This document shows, piece after piece, positions 18,131 to 26,407 of a stretch of 64,000 bases of DNA. Numbering within the stretch: position 1 is the first letter of the stretch; each line of letters opens with the position of its first letter. The DNA is taken from contig CAVOLE010000004.1 in the NCBI GenBank assembly GCA_963696665.1, positions 248,001-312,000 of the forward strand, given 5' to 3'. The DNA is from Roseiarcus sp963696665. Its GTDB lineage: Bacteria > Pseudomonadota > Alphaproteobacteria > Rhizobiales > Beijerinckiaceae. Both the position numbers and the translations under genes were made by a program. The notes beneath the pieces were generated by a model. It ran no database searches and was not told the DNA's origin. It saw only the letters and a program-made list of their open reading frames with translations.

Positions 18131-18200
18131 TAAACGCTAGTAAACGCTAGTTAATTTACTAGCGCTTACTAGCGCTTACTAGCGTTTAAGCGCGTTTATT
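18131..18200. repeat. Iteron-like 10-bp repeat array, both orientations
   Basis: Two direct copies of TAAACGCTAG (18131-18150) are followed, after TTAATTT, by three inverted copies ACTAGCGCTT, ACTAGCGCTT, ACTAGCGTTT (18158-18187) and a degenerate AGCGCGTTTA. The 10-bp spacing is one helical turn, as for protein-binding iterons. The array starts 28 bp after the HTH gene. A decayed version occurs at 50861-50960. Confidence 0.75.
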
Positions 18201-18307
18201 TACATGGGACTTGGCCGCTGCGGCCGGGGTCGCCCAGGCGCGCGCCATGGCCGCGCGGTCGATGGCTTTCCGCAGCGAATGCGCTAAGGATTAAGCCTCG
18301 CCCCGAA

Positions 18308-18847
18308 TTGAGCTTTCCCATGCTTCTCGCCGACACCATCCGCACGATCCCGGACTATCCGAAGAAAGGCATCATCTTTCGCGACATCACCACGCTGCTC
18401 GGCGACGCCAAGGCCTTTCGCCGCGCGGTCGACGAGCTCGTGCAGCCTTGGGCGGGAACGAAGATCGACAAGGTCGCCGGGGTCGAAGCGCGCGGGTTCA
18501 TTCTCGGCGGCGCGGTCGCGCATCAATTGTCGGCCGGCTTCGTGCCGATCCGCAAGAAGGGCAAGCTGCCCCACCACACGGTCTCGATCCCCTATTCGCT
18601 CGAATACGGGCTCGACCACATGGAGATGCACGAGGACGCAGTCGCGAAAGGGGAGCGGGTGATCCTGGTCGACGATCTGATCGCGACCGGCGGCACGGCG
18701 GAAGGCGCGGTCAAGCTCCTGCGCCAGATGGGCGCCGAGGTGATCGCGGCGTGCTTCGTCATCGACCTGCCGGATCTTGGCGGCGCGGCCAAGCTCGAAG
18801 CCTTGAGCGTCCCAGTTCGCAGCTTGGTCGCTTTCCCCGGGCACTGA
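18308..18847 (+). CDS. apt: Adenine phosphoribosyltransferase
   Basis: Salvages adenine to AMP using PRPP. The 179-aa protein has the family N-terminus DTIRTIPDYPKKGIIFRDIT, the GVEARGFILGG segment, and the PRPP-binding motif VILVDDLIATGGT. It is cytoplasmic. The start could be TTG 18308 or ATG 18320; neither has a clear Shine-Dalgarno, and the shorter form already contains the whole family N-terminus. It stands alone between the iteron-like array and a convergent acetyltransferase gene. Confidence 0.92.
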   Translation: MSFPMLLADTIRTIPDYPKKGIIFRDITTLLGDAKAFRRAVDELVQPWAGTKIDKVAGVEARGFILGGAVAHQLSAGFVPIRKKGKLPHHTVSIPYSLEYGLDHMEMHEDAVAKGERVILVDDLIATGGTAEGAVKLLRQMGAEVIAACFVIDLPDLGGAAKLEALSVPVRSLVAFPGH

Positions 18848-18880
18848 GGCGGCGCTCGGGGCGCGCAGCGCACGCTCGTC

Positions 18881-19495
18881 TTAAGCGCCCTTTCCTCGCG
18901 CCTGCGTCGCCGCGCGCCAATGGGCGTCGAACACCGCGGCTTGAAAGTCGAGCGCGTCGCTCGAGGCTTCCTGCAACAGCGAGAGCGCGGTCGGCGGTCT
19001 AACCTTCAGGCGCCCGGTCAGCGAATTCTCCTCGAAAGCGAACTGCGTGTCGAATTTCCGCGCCAGATTCTGCATCCCGACGTTCTCCGGCAGGCAGATG
19101 ATCTCAATCGTCTCAACGCCATGATTGGCGGCGGCGCGCAGGATGCGCTTGAACAGTTTTTCGCCGATGCCGCGGCGGCGATAGCCCCCGTCGACCGAGA
19201 ACGCCGCCTCGGCTTGGATGTGGCTCCCGAACGGCGCCTGCTTACTCCAGAGCGCCTGATGGGAGCGCAATTCCGCCGCGCCGACCATCTTGCCGTCGAC
19301 GAACGCCCCGTAGAGGAGGTCGCCCTTGCCGAAGCAATTCTCGGCGTAGCGGACAAGAAAGTCGTCCGACATGCCGCCGCCGAAGCGCAAATGGCGGCTC
19401 CGCGGATCAAGGCTCAGAAGATGATCGCGAAACGCTTCCTTGTCCGACGGCCAAAGCCGACGGACCTCCAAGGGGGATGAATTGGCTTCGTCCAT
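18881..19495 (-). CDS. GNAT family N-acetyltransferase
   Basis: Acetyl-CoA dependent acyltransferase of about 204 aa. It begins MDEANSSPLEVRRLWPSDKE and contains the acetyl-CoA binding loop GGYRRRGIGEKLFKRIL, followed by IEIICLPENVGMQNLARKF. This layout is typical of GNAT domains found alone or fused to CoA-ligase-like lysine acetyltransferases. I start at ATG 19495, which has GGCGAGG upstream; the open frame extends 40 codons further upstream but that part overlaps the end of the quinone oxidoreductase gene. The substrate is unknown. Confidence 0.85.
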   Translation of the reverse strand: MDEANSSPLEVRRLWPSDKEAFRDHLLSLDPRSRHLRFGGGMSDDFLVRYAENCFGKGDLLYGAFVDGKMVGAAELRSHQALWSKQAPFGSHIQAEAAFSVDGGYRRRGIGEKLFKRILRAAANHGVETIEIICLPENVGMQNLARKFDTQFAFEENSLTGRLKVRPPTALSLLQEASSDALDFQAAVFDAHWRAATQARGKGA

Positions 19496-19574
19496 CGATC
19501 GACCTCGCCGATTTGTCCTCGGCGCTTCATCCCAGGCTTGATGTTGTGCATCGCATACGGATTTCAACCGGATT

Positions 19575-20564
19575 TCAATTCCCGGCCGCGTCGAGCTTGA
19601 GCAAAGTTTTGCCAAGCACCTGGCGTTTGGCGATCGCGTCGAACGCCTTCCGGTAATCCTCCAAGGGATATGTGGCGTGCACGTGAACGCTCAAAACGCC
19701 GGACTTCGCCCAATCCATCAGTTGGGCCAGGTTCTCCCGATTCGCCTCTGGCTCGCGGGCGGTGAATTCGCCCCAATAGACGCCACGAATGTCGCAACCC
19801 TTGAGCAAGGGAATGTTGAGCGGCGGGCGCGGGATCTCGCCGGACGCGAAGCCAATCACCAGGAGCCGCCCCTTCCAGGCGAGCGAACGCAGCGCCATTT
19901 CGGTCAGCGCGCCCCCGACCGGATCGTAAACGACGTCGACGCCCTTCGGCGCGAGCTCCTTGAGGCGGGCGCGAAGATCGTCGGTTGCCGTATTGATCGT
20001 CTCGGCCGCGCCGTAGCGGCGGGCGAAAGCAAGCTTTTCCTCCGAGGATGCGCCGGCGATGACGCGAGCGCCCATCGCCTTGCCAATCTCCACCGCCGCG
20101 AGTCCGACGCCGCCCGAGGCGCCGAGCACGAGAAGGCTTTCGCCGACCTTCATCTCGGCGCGCTGCCTGAGCGCGTGCAACGACGTGCCGTAGGTGACCG
20201 AAAGACCCGCGGCCTTGTCGAGGGCGAGACCGTCGGGGATCTTCGCCAGCCGCGCCGTGGGGACGGCGATCTGCTCGGCGGCCGCCCCATAGGCGCAGGC
20301 GCCCATGACCCGGTCGCCGACCTCAAATCCTCGCACTCCCGGTCCCAGCGCGGCGACGTGGCCGGAGAACTCGCCGCCGGGCGAAAATGGAGGCTTGGGC
20401 CTGACCTGGTATTTGCCCTCGATGATCAGCGTGTCGAAGAAATTGAGCCCAGCATAGGCGACCTCGACCAGCGCCTCGCCCTCGCCGGGCGCCGGCGCCT
20501 CGACCTCCGCCACCCGCAAATTATCGGCCGGACCAAGCGACGGACAGATCAGGGCTTTCATCAC
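19575..20564 (-). CDS. NADPH:quinone oxidoreductase family protein (MDR superfamily)
   Basis: Medium-chain reductase of 329 aa without the structural zinc site, as in quinone oxidoreductases. It has the GroES-like N-terminal domain (PGGEFSGHVAALGPGVRGF, GDRVMGACAYG) and the NADP-binding motif LVLGASGGVGLAAVEIGKAM. VDVVYDPVGG and the C-terminal LGKTLLKL are typical. It probably reduces quinones or enones with NADPH in the cytosol. The GNAT gene follows 79 bp downstream on the same strand. Confidence 0.88.
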   Translation of the reverse strand: MMKALICPSLGPADNLRVAEVEAPAPGEGEALVEVAYAGLNFFDTLIIEGKYQVRPKPPFSPGGEFSGHVAALGPGVRGFEVGDRVMGACAYGAAAEQIAVPTARLAKIPDGLALDKAAGLSVTYGTSLHALRQRAEMKVGESLLVLGASGGVGLAAVEIGKAMGARVIAGASSEEKLAFARRYGAAETINTATDDLRARLKELAPKGVDVVYDPVGGALTEMALRSLAWKGRLLVIGFASGEIPRPPLNIPLLKGCDIRGVYWGEFTAREPEANRENLAQLMDWAKSGVLSVHVHATYPLEDYRKAFDAIAKRQVLGKTLLKLDAAGN

Positions 20565-20725
20565 CGGCTCCTAATTTTACTCATTTTTCAGTAACCAAAT
20601 GCAGGATTGCAGTCCGGGCGCCAGCCGGCAAGCTGAAAGCCGGAATTTTGCCCGGATCGAACGGCAGGGAAACCGCCGCGGGCGTGGCCCATAACGCCAA
20701 GGCCCGGCTCAAAGGATTGTTCTTG

Positions 20726-21394
20726 ATGACGCGTCTTGTCTTTTCGTCCCTTCGCGCCATGGGGCTTGCCGCTGCGGCGGTTTGCGCCGCAAGCGCCATA
20801 CTGCCCCCCGCCGCCGCCGCGGCCAAGACCAAGCCCGCGCCCAAGTCGGGCGCGAAGGAGGAGCCAGCCAAGCCATCGCTTGTCGCGACCTTCGGTGATT
20901 GGAACGTGTTCGTCGGCCAGGTCGGCAAGGGACGCATCTGCTACACCCTCGCGCAGCCGAAATCGCGCGAACCCGCAAGCCTCACCCGGGATCCGGGCTA
21001 TGCGTTCATATCCGACCGTCCGGCGGAAGGCGTGCGCAACGAAGTGTCCTTCATCATGGGCTTCGACGTCGCATCGGGAGACACCGCGGATTCAAAGGCC
21101 GACGCCAAGCCCGGTGAGAAGGCGACAAGATCCGACGCCAGATCGAAGGCGTCCGCCGCCCCGGCTCCCGTCGCATCGGTCGACCAAGCGTCGTTCGAGA
21201 TGCTCCCCAAGGGCGGAAACCTCTGGGTCAAGAACGCGGCGAAAGAGAGCGCGCTGATCGCCGAAATGCGCAAGGGCGCGAAGCTCGAGGTCAAGGCCGC
21301 TTCGCTCCGAGGCCACCAATCGGTCGACACCTATTCGCTCACCGGCTTCTCCCAGGCGATGGATCGGCTGCAGAAGGAATGTCCAGGGAAGTGA
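20726..21394 (+). CDS. Invasion-associated locus B (IalB) family protein
   Basis: Exported protein of 222 aa. A cleavable signal peptide (LRAMGLAAAAVCAASAILPPAAAAA) and a Lys/Pro-rich linker precede the IalB domain, whose start is LVATFGDWNVFVGQVGKGRICYTL. An insertion rich in Ala, Lys and Asp (about 115-150) separates the domain halves, and a conserved Cys lies near the end (QKECPGK). The family is widespread in Rhizobiales; the role outside Bartonella is not defined. ATG 20726 with AAAGGATT upstream is preferred over an upstream in-frame ATG at 20648, which would bury the signal peptide. Confidence 0.85.
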   Translation: MTRLVFSSLRAMGLAAAAVCAASAILPPAAAAAKTKPAPKSGAKEEPAKPSLVATFGDWNVFVGQVGKGRICYTLAQPKSREPASLTRDPGYAFISDRPAEGVRNEVSFIMGFDVASGDTADSKADAKPGEKATRSDARSKASAAPAPVASVDQASFEMLPKGGNLWVKNAAKESALIAEMRKGAKLEVKAASLRGHQSVDTYSLTGFSQAMDRLQKECPGK

Positions 21395-22144
21395 GGCCAG
21401 CCCTTGAGTTGCGTCTAGCCGAGGGACGAAGTCAGTTTAGCGGCCTTCTCCGCAGCGGAGCCGCGACATTTGGCCCGGTCGGTCTGTTTGGGTTTTCTTG
21501 GCTCGCGGCTGTTTCGCTGCGAAGACCCCTGGCTATGAGGGTTGGATTCCTTGGATTTCTTTGGATTATCTCGACCGAATATAGACTTATCAATGGCCAC
21601 GAGGCTTGGAGCGGGAACGATCTTTCGCGACGCTTTCCGTGGCGTTAGCAGCGCCGGAACAGGGGCAGGGCGCGCCTTGCGGTCTTGGCCTTGCGGAAGG
21701 GCAGGATTGTTCATGGGCAAGCTTAACTAGATTTCTGATTATCTGCAACAGGTTGTCGTCCGAGCCGTTCCCCTCAGCCGCCTCAATCCAAAAGCAACTC
21801 GCCCTCTGCCAAAGTAGTGCTAAGTCAAAATCCAATCAGTTGGACCGCTTCCGAACCCTCAGCGGACGAACAGTGCGGTTTCATTAGAGTCCGCTCGGCG
21901 CCCAAAAGCGATCATTCCCTCGAAAGACAATTGGGGGTCATTCCTTCTCTCTCGTTTCGTCCTGCGAAGCTTTAAAGGAGGGGCTCCGTGCAAACGACGG
22001 GCCCAGACGAAGCTGGACCAAGAGCGGCAGGTCGCCTACCTTCAATTCAAGCTCGAGGATCTTTTCATCTGGTCGGCTTCCACGAAGAAACGGCCCTCTG
22101 GCCTCTGCGCCAAGATTCCTTCAATCTCGTTGAGGAGCGGAACA
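21395..22144. other. 750-bp region with no confident gene
   Basis: The stretch between the IalB gene and the radical SAM pair has less GC-skewed codons and several short open frames. On the minus strand, 21415-21720 encodes a basic 101-aa Ser/Pro/Lys-rich peptide, and 21590-21835 encodes an overlapping 81-aa frame; neither has a convincing Shine-Dalgarno. On the plus strand, an ORF starting GTG 21988 has an excellent AAAGGAGGGG. The mixture may be a remnant of a larger gene or element. Confidence 0.4.
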
Positions 22145-22287
22145 ATGGTGACGCCACAGATGGTCCTGCGAGGAGCCATCGCCCGGACGGGCGTCAGGCC
22201 CTTCCCCCTGTCCCTGACGTACGAAGTCACATGGCTTTGCAATCTATCCTGCGGTTATTGCGACCGCCATACACCCATGCCCCATGA
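21988..22287 (+). CDS. Possible small ORF ahead of the radical SAM pair
   Basis: A GTG start at 21988 follows AAAGGAGGGG (21974-21983), the strongest Shine-Dalgarno in this region. The 99-codon frame runs past the radical SAM start at 22145, overlapping it out of frame by 143 bases. The first 50 or so residues (..QARGSFHLVGFHEE..SFNLVEERNNG..) could be a leader or precursor peptide. The overlapping part reads like noise. In another frame the same DNA reads TKLDQERQVAYLQFKLED, so a decayed larger gene is an alternative. No family is recognised. Confidence 0.25.
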   Translation: MQTTGPDEAGPRAAGRLPSIQARGSFHLVGFHEETALWPLRQDSFNLVEERNNGDATDGPARSHRPDGRQALPPVPDVRSHMALQSILRLLRPPYTHAP

Positions 22288-23143
22288 GTTGACACAGGAG
22301 GAGATCTTTTCCGCGCTGGACGAGTTCCATAGGCTTGGAATGCTTCACACCCACCTTGACGGTGGTGATCCCCTGACCCATCGGCACATCGATGAGATCG
22401 TCGACTGGCTCACGCAACGAGGGGTCACCGTATCGCTGAACAGCAATGGTATTCTCGTACCAAAGAAACTTCACACGATTCGAAAGTTATCTGTGCTGAA
22501 GATTAGCCTCGACGGTCCCCCCGACAGTCACGATGCGATGCGGGGAACGGGGAGCTTTGAGAAAGCCCTCGCCGGCGCCGCCGCTGCGCGAGATGCTGGT
22601 GTGAAGGTGGAGTTCACATGCACAGTTGGCCAGCATAATGCTCACACGATCGAGCCGCTGATCGATATCGTATCCGCCGTCAATATTCCGGTGGTCTTTC
22701 AACCAGCGTTGAACAGTTTATTTCTTGACACCGATCGCGACGGATCATCCTGGCAGCTGGATGTCCAGTCCATTCGCGCTGCGTTCGCTCGGATTGAGCG
22801 CATAAAACGGCGGAGCAACGTGGTCGGCAATGGCTGGTCCAGCCTCAGGCATTTTCGGCGCTTCCCAGAGGAAACGCGTCCCCCGTGTGCGGCCGGTTGG
22901 GTGCAGGCGACCATGGACCCCGAAGGCGTCCTCTTTTCCTGCCCCCAGCTCAACCGGAGCGACCGATCCAACAGCGTCAAGCGGCTCGGGGCGGCGACGG
23001 CGTTCGCCAATCTGTCCCGAACGGGCTGTGGCCAATGCTGGTGCGCGCGCCTGGTCGAAGGAAATTATGCCTGGGGGATGCGCGTCGACCGCATGCTCCC
23101 ACCGTTCGAACGCTCGCCGCGCCAATCCATGGGCGCCGCGTGA
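22145..23143 (+). CDS. Radical SAM protein with C-terminal Cys cluster
   Basis: Radical S-adenosylmethionine enzyme of 332 aa. The [4Fe-4S] site is CNLSCGYC (Cys32, Cys36, Cys39). The GGxP motif is GGDP (73-76), an Asp variant of the usual GGEP. SLDGPPDSHDAMRGTGSFEKA is typical of the MoaA/PqqE/SPASM group. The C-terminal part has Cys248, Cys266 and a tight Cys295/298/300 cluster (CGQCWC), consistent with an auxiliary cluster domain of SPASM/twitch type. ATG 22145 has GAGGAG upstream. The stop overlaps the GTG of a second radical SAM gene, so the two are coupled. The substrate is unknown. Confidence 0.85.
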   Translation: MVTPQMVLRGAIARTGVRPFPLSLTYEVTWLCNLSCGYCDRHTPMPHELTQEEIFSALDEFHRLGMLHTHLDGGDPLTHRHIDEIVDWLTQRGVTVSLNSNGILVPKKLHTIRKLSVLKISLDGPPDSHDAMRGTGSFEKALAGAAAARDAGVKVEFTCTVGQHNAHTIEPLIDIVSAVNIPVVFQPALNSLFLDTDRDGSSWQLDVQSIRAAFARIERIKRRSNVVGNGWSSLRHFRRFPEETRPPCAAGWVQATMDPEGVLFSCPQLNRSDRSNSVKRLGAATAFANLSRTGCGQCWCARLVEGNYAWGMRVDRMLPPFERSPRQSMGAA

Positions 23144-24135
23144 GCCCCGAAGGTCTGGATCTCGCAGCGCCCCAGTCGGCCAGCATCGCGCCCGGAAGGA
23201 ACTCCAAACGCATTTCCTGGCCGGATTGGATCCGCTATGGACCGTTCTTGGCGCAGGTGATCGTCACCCGGCGATGCAATCTTACGTGCGGCTATTGCAC
23301 AGAATACGATAAAACCTCAGAACCCGTACCCTTTGACGCCCTTCGGCAGCGGCTTGAGTTGCTGCGAGACTTGCGCACCTGGGCCGTCTCCCTGATGGGT
23401 GGCGAGCCAACCCTTCATCCCGACCTCCTCAAAATCTTCTCCACCATGCGCGCCTTGGGGTTCCATCGCCGCATGATGACGACGAATGGGCTTCGCCTCA
23501 CCAAGGAGATTGTTGACGGACTCAATAACAGCGGCATGACCGATATGAGTCTGAGCATCGATGGGGTGAAACGGAACGCGACAACGCGCAAGGTCCTTAA
23601 CGTGCTGAGACGGAAGCTCGACATACTGGCTGAACGGGCACAATTCGAGGTGGTCGTCAGCGCCGTCATTGGGGCCGCGCCTCGCGAGGAAGTTCTGGAG
23701 GTCGTCGAGTTTGCGAAGTCGCGTGGGTTCACACCCCGTGTGCTGGTCCTTCACAATGAACACGGCCAGACAGGGTTGTCCTCCGAGGAGCTCGCCGTCT
23801 ACGCGGAGGTCAAACGACTGTTTGGACACCGAGCGACCGAGGAAGCGCACGGCTACCGTGAGCGCCTCATCCAGAATGGCGAAGCTCCATTTCGTTGTCG
23901 AGCGGGGGCGCGGTACCTCTACATCGATGAGTTCGGAATGGTGCGGTGGTGCGCGCAGACCCGGACGGCGTTTGGAAAGAGGCTGTCCGCGTACGCCCTG
24001 GAGGATCTTCGGCAACATTTCTATTCGGAGAAAGCCTGCAGTGACAAGTGTTCCGTGGGTTGCGTCCGGACGGCGTCCGCGTTCGACCAGTGGCGTTCCC
24101 AACACTCATCCGAAAGGGTCGGCGCTCCCCATTGA
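23140..24135 (+). CDS. Second radical SAM protein with C-terminal Cys cluster
   Basis: A 331-aa radical SAM enzyme with CNLTCGYC (Cys46, Cys50, Cys53), the canonical GGEPTLHP (88-95), and SLSIDGVKRNATTRKVL. The C-terminal domain has Cys253, Cys271 and a Cys300/304/308 cluster (CSDKCSVGC), again like SPASM/twitch domains. I start at GTG 23140, which overlaps the preceding stop as GTGA; the frame is open further upstream but that part is a shadow of the first gene. The two proteins are similar in plan but distinct, so they may act in series or as a complex. The product is unknown. Confidence 0.85.
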   Translation: MSPEGLDLAAPQSASIAPGRNSKRISWPDWIRYGPFLAQVIVTRRCNLTCGYCTEYDKTSEPVPFDALRQRLELLRDLRTWAVSLMGGEPTLHPDLLKIFSTMRALGFHRRMMTTNGLRLTKEIVDGLNNSGMTDMSLSIDGVKRNATTRKVLNVLRRKLDILAERAQFEVVVSAVIGAAPREEVLEVVEFAKSRGFTPRVLVLHNEHGQTGLSSEELAVYAEVKRLFGHRATEEAHGYRERLIQNGEAPFRCRAGARYLYIDEFGMVRWCAQTRTAFGKRLSAYALEDLRQHFYSEKACSDKCSVGCVRTASAFDQWRSQHSSERVGAPH

Positions 24136-24187
24136 ATGAGGGCTTTCGCTTGAACTTCGGTTCTTTCAGAGGCGACTCCTGTAGGCG

Positions 24188-24205
24188 CGCTTCCCGCCGG
24201 AAGCG
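24188..24205. terminator. Hairpin between radical SAM operon and ubiG
   Basis: CGCTTCC (24188-24194) pairs with GGAAGCG (24199-24205) around a CGCC loop, between convergent genes. No clear T-run follows, so termination is only suggested. Confidence 0.35.
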
Positions 24206-24235
24206 GTCGCTCCCGTAAAGGCGACTGGATTTTGG

Positions 24236-24985
24236 CTAGGCCTTCGGCTTCGTCGCCGCGAACAGGTAGTTCACGCCGGTATCGGACGACAGCCGCCAGG
24301 ACGCGCTGAACGGATCGTACACCACCCCTCGCAGGCTCACCCAATTCAGGCCTGCGGCGCGGGCGAAGCCGGTAAGCTCGAGCGGCGTCACGAATTGCTC
24401 CCAGCGGTGCGTTCCGGGCTCGAGCCAGCGCAGCACATATTCGGCCCCGACGATGGCGAGGGCGAAGCTTTTCAGCGTGCGGTTGAGGGTGGAGGCGAGG
24501 AACAGGCCGCCGGGCTTCACCAGCGACGCGGCCGTGGCGACGAAGCGTTTCGGATTGGCCGCGTGCTCGATCACCTCCATCGCGCACACAATGTCGAACC
24601 GTTGCGGCTCCGCGGCCAGCTCTTCGACCGTGCTCATGCGATAGGCGAGACGGGCGCCCGTCTCCTCGGCGTGACGGCGGGCGGCCTCGATCGCGGCGGG
24701 CGACGGATCGACGCCGATGACATTGGCGCCAAGCCGCGCCAAAGGCTCGGCGAACAGGCCTGCCCCGCAGCCGACGTCGAGGAGGTCGACGCCCGCAAGC
24801 GGCGCGCCGACCGGCGTCTCAAGCTTGAAATGCCGCGCGACCAGGTCGCGCGCCCAGCCGATCCGCACGGGGTTCACGCGATGGAGCGGCGCCATCGGCC
24901 CGTCCGGATCCCACCACGCATCGCCCAGCGCCTCGAAGCGTGCGACCTCTTCGGACATGACGCTCGGCGACGGCCTGACTGACAT
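24236..24985 (-). CDS. ubiG: Bifunctional 2-polyprenyl-6-hydroxyphenol methylase / 3-demethylubiquinol 3-O-methyltransferase
   Basis: SAM-dependent O-methyltransferase of ubiquinone synthesis. From ATG 24985 the protein has 249 aa and starts MSVRPSPSVMSEEVARFEAL, with the UbiG hallmark AWWDPDGPMAPLHRVNPVR. The SAM-binding motif is LLDVGCGAGLFAEPLARLGA, followed by MEVIEHAANP and HRWEQFVTPLEL. AAAGGG precedes the start. The frame is open for 36 codons further upstream but that part lacks family sequence. It is divergent from lysC, a pairing common in Rhizobiales. Confidence 0.94.
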   Translation of the reverse strand: MSVRPSPSVMSEEVARFEALGDAWWDPDGPMAPLHRVNPVRIGWARDLVARHFKLETPVGAPLAGVDLLDVGCGAGLFAEPLARLGANVIGVDPSPAAIEAARRHAEETGARLAYRMSTVEELAAEPQRFDIVCAMEVIEHAANPKRFVATAASLVKPGGLFLASTLNRTLKSFALAIVGAEYVLRWLEPGTHRWEQFVTPLELTGFARAAGLNWVSLRGVVYDPFSASWRLSSDTGVNYLFAATKPKA

Positions 24986-25107
24986 CGCGACCCTTTCCGC
25001 GCCCTTCGCTTGGCGGCCCGAGCGTTGACCCACCCGGCGCGCGCCTTTATAGGCCGCCCCCACGCATCGCGCGAGCCTGCGCGTTCCCCCCAAGGTTTCA
25101 AGGATCC

Positions 25108-26343
25108 ATGCCGCGTCTGGTGATGAAATTCGGCGGCACGTCGGTCGCCGACCTTCAACGCATCCGCAACGTTGCAGCGCATGTGAAACGAGAAATCGAC
25201 GCCGGCTCGGAAGTCGCGGTCGTCGTCTCGGCGATGGCGGGCAAGACCAACGAGCTCGTCGCCTGGTGCAAGGAAGCAGGCTCCCAGTCCGACAACGCCG
25301 AATATGATTCCGTGGTCGCCTCGGGCGAGCAGGTGACGGCGGGACTGCTCGCCATGGTGCTCAAGGACATGGGGCTCAAGGCGCGCTCATGGGCCGGGTG
25401 GCAAATTCCGCTCATGACCGATGATGCGCACGGCTCGGCCCGCATCGCCGCGATCGACGGAACCCGGCTGATCGAGGGGTTCAAGGCTGGCGAGGTCGCC
25501 GTCATCGCGGGCTTCCAGGGCGTGCATAAAGCCACCAACCGGGTGACGACGCTGGGGCGGGGCGGCTCGGACACGTCCGCGGTTGCGCTCGCGGCGGCGA
25601 TCTCGACCGACCGTTGTGATATCTATACCGACGTCGACGGTGTCTACACGTCCGACCCGCGCGTTGTGCCGAAGGCGCGCCGGCTCGCCAAAGTGGCGTT
25701 CGAGGAAATGCTGGAAATGGCCTCGCTCGGCGCCAAGGTGCTGCAGGTGCGCTCGGTCGAATTGGCGATGGTGAACAAGGTCCGGCTCTACGTGCGCTCG
25801 TCCTTCGACGATCCGGGGCGCCCTCAACTTGGCACGCTCATCTGCGACGAGGAGGAAATTATGGAGCAGGAGGTCGTCACCGGCATCGCCTTCTCGCGCG
25901 ACGAGGCGCAAATCACTCTACGCGACGTTGCCGACAAACCCGGGGTCGCCGCAGCGATCTTTGTTCCGCTGGCCGACGCCAACATCAACGTCGACATGAT
26001 CATCCAGGTCGTCTCCGACGACACGACGACGACCGACATCACCTTCACCGTGCCCGCGACCGAATATGAGCGCGCCATCAAGCTCTTGAAGGAGCGGCAG
26101 GCGAAGATCGGCTACGCCAAGCTGCACGGCGCGCAGGACGTGGTGAAGATCTCGGCGATCGGCGTGGGCATGCGCTCGCATTCCGGCGTCGCCGCGCGCG
26201 CCTTCAAGGCGCTGGCCGAGAAGGGCGTCAACATCCGCGCGATCACCACGTCGGAGATCAAGTTTTCGATGCTGATCGACGACGCCTATACCGAGCTCGC
26301 GGTGCGCACGCTGCACACGCTCTACGGGCTGGATGCGAAGTAA
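25108..26343 (+). CDS. lysC: Aspartate kinase
   Basis: Phosphorylates aspartate at the entry to lysine, threonine and methionine synthesis. The 411-aa protein begins VMKFGGTSVADLQRI, the kinase signature, and has TTLGRGGSDTSAVALAAAI and DIYTDVDGVYTSDPR. Two C-terminal ACT domains (from about residue 265) mediate feedback control. ITTSEIKFS is a typical effector-site segment. A GTG or ATG inside the gene could give a separate beta subunit, as in some bacteria, but I have no direct evidence for that here. Confidence 0.96.
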   Translation: MPRLVMKFGGTSVADLQRIRNVAAHVKREIDAGSEVAVVVSAMAGKTNELVAWCKEAGSQSDNAEYDSVVASGEQVTAGLLAMVLKDMGLKARSWAGWQIPLMTDDAHGSARIAAIDGTRLIEGFKAGEVAVIAGFQGVHKATNRVTTLGRGGSDTSAVALAAAISTDRCDIYTDVDGVYTSDPRVVPKARRLAKVAFEEMLEMASLGAKVLQVRSVELAMVNKVRLYVRSSFDDPGRPQLGTLICDEEEIMEQEVVTGIAFSRDEAQITLRDVADKPGVAAAIFVPLADANINVDMIIQVVSDDTTTTDITFTVPATEYERAIKLLKERQAKIGYAKLHGAQDVVKISAIGVGMRSHSGVAARAFKALAEKGVNIRAITTSEIKFSMLIDDAYTELAVRTLHTLYGLDAK

Positions 26344-26407
26344 GGGGCCCTTATCGGCCCACGCGCCGAGGGCCGCGCGGTTTCACCGCGATCCAGTGAG
26401 GTTAAGT

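Noticed and set aside
18131..18200. A CRISPR array
   Set aside because: Units are only 10 bp, repeat without spacers and occur in both orientations; this is iteron-like, not CRISPR.
21415..21720. A 101-codon basic minus-strand frame as a confident gene
   Set aside because: Composition is biased and there is no Shine-Dalgarno or family match; it is only noted within the description of the region.
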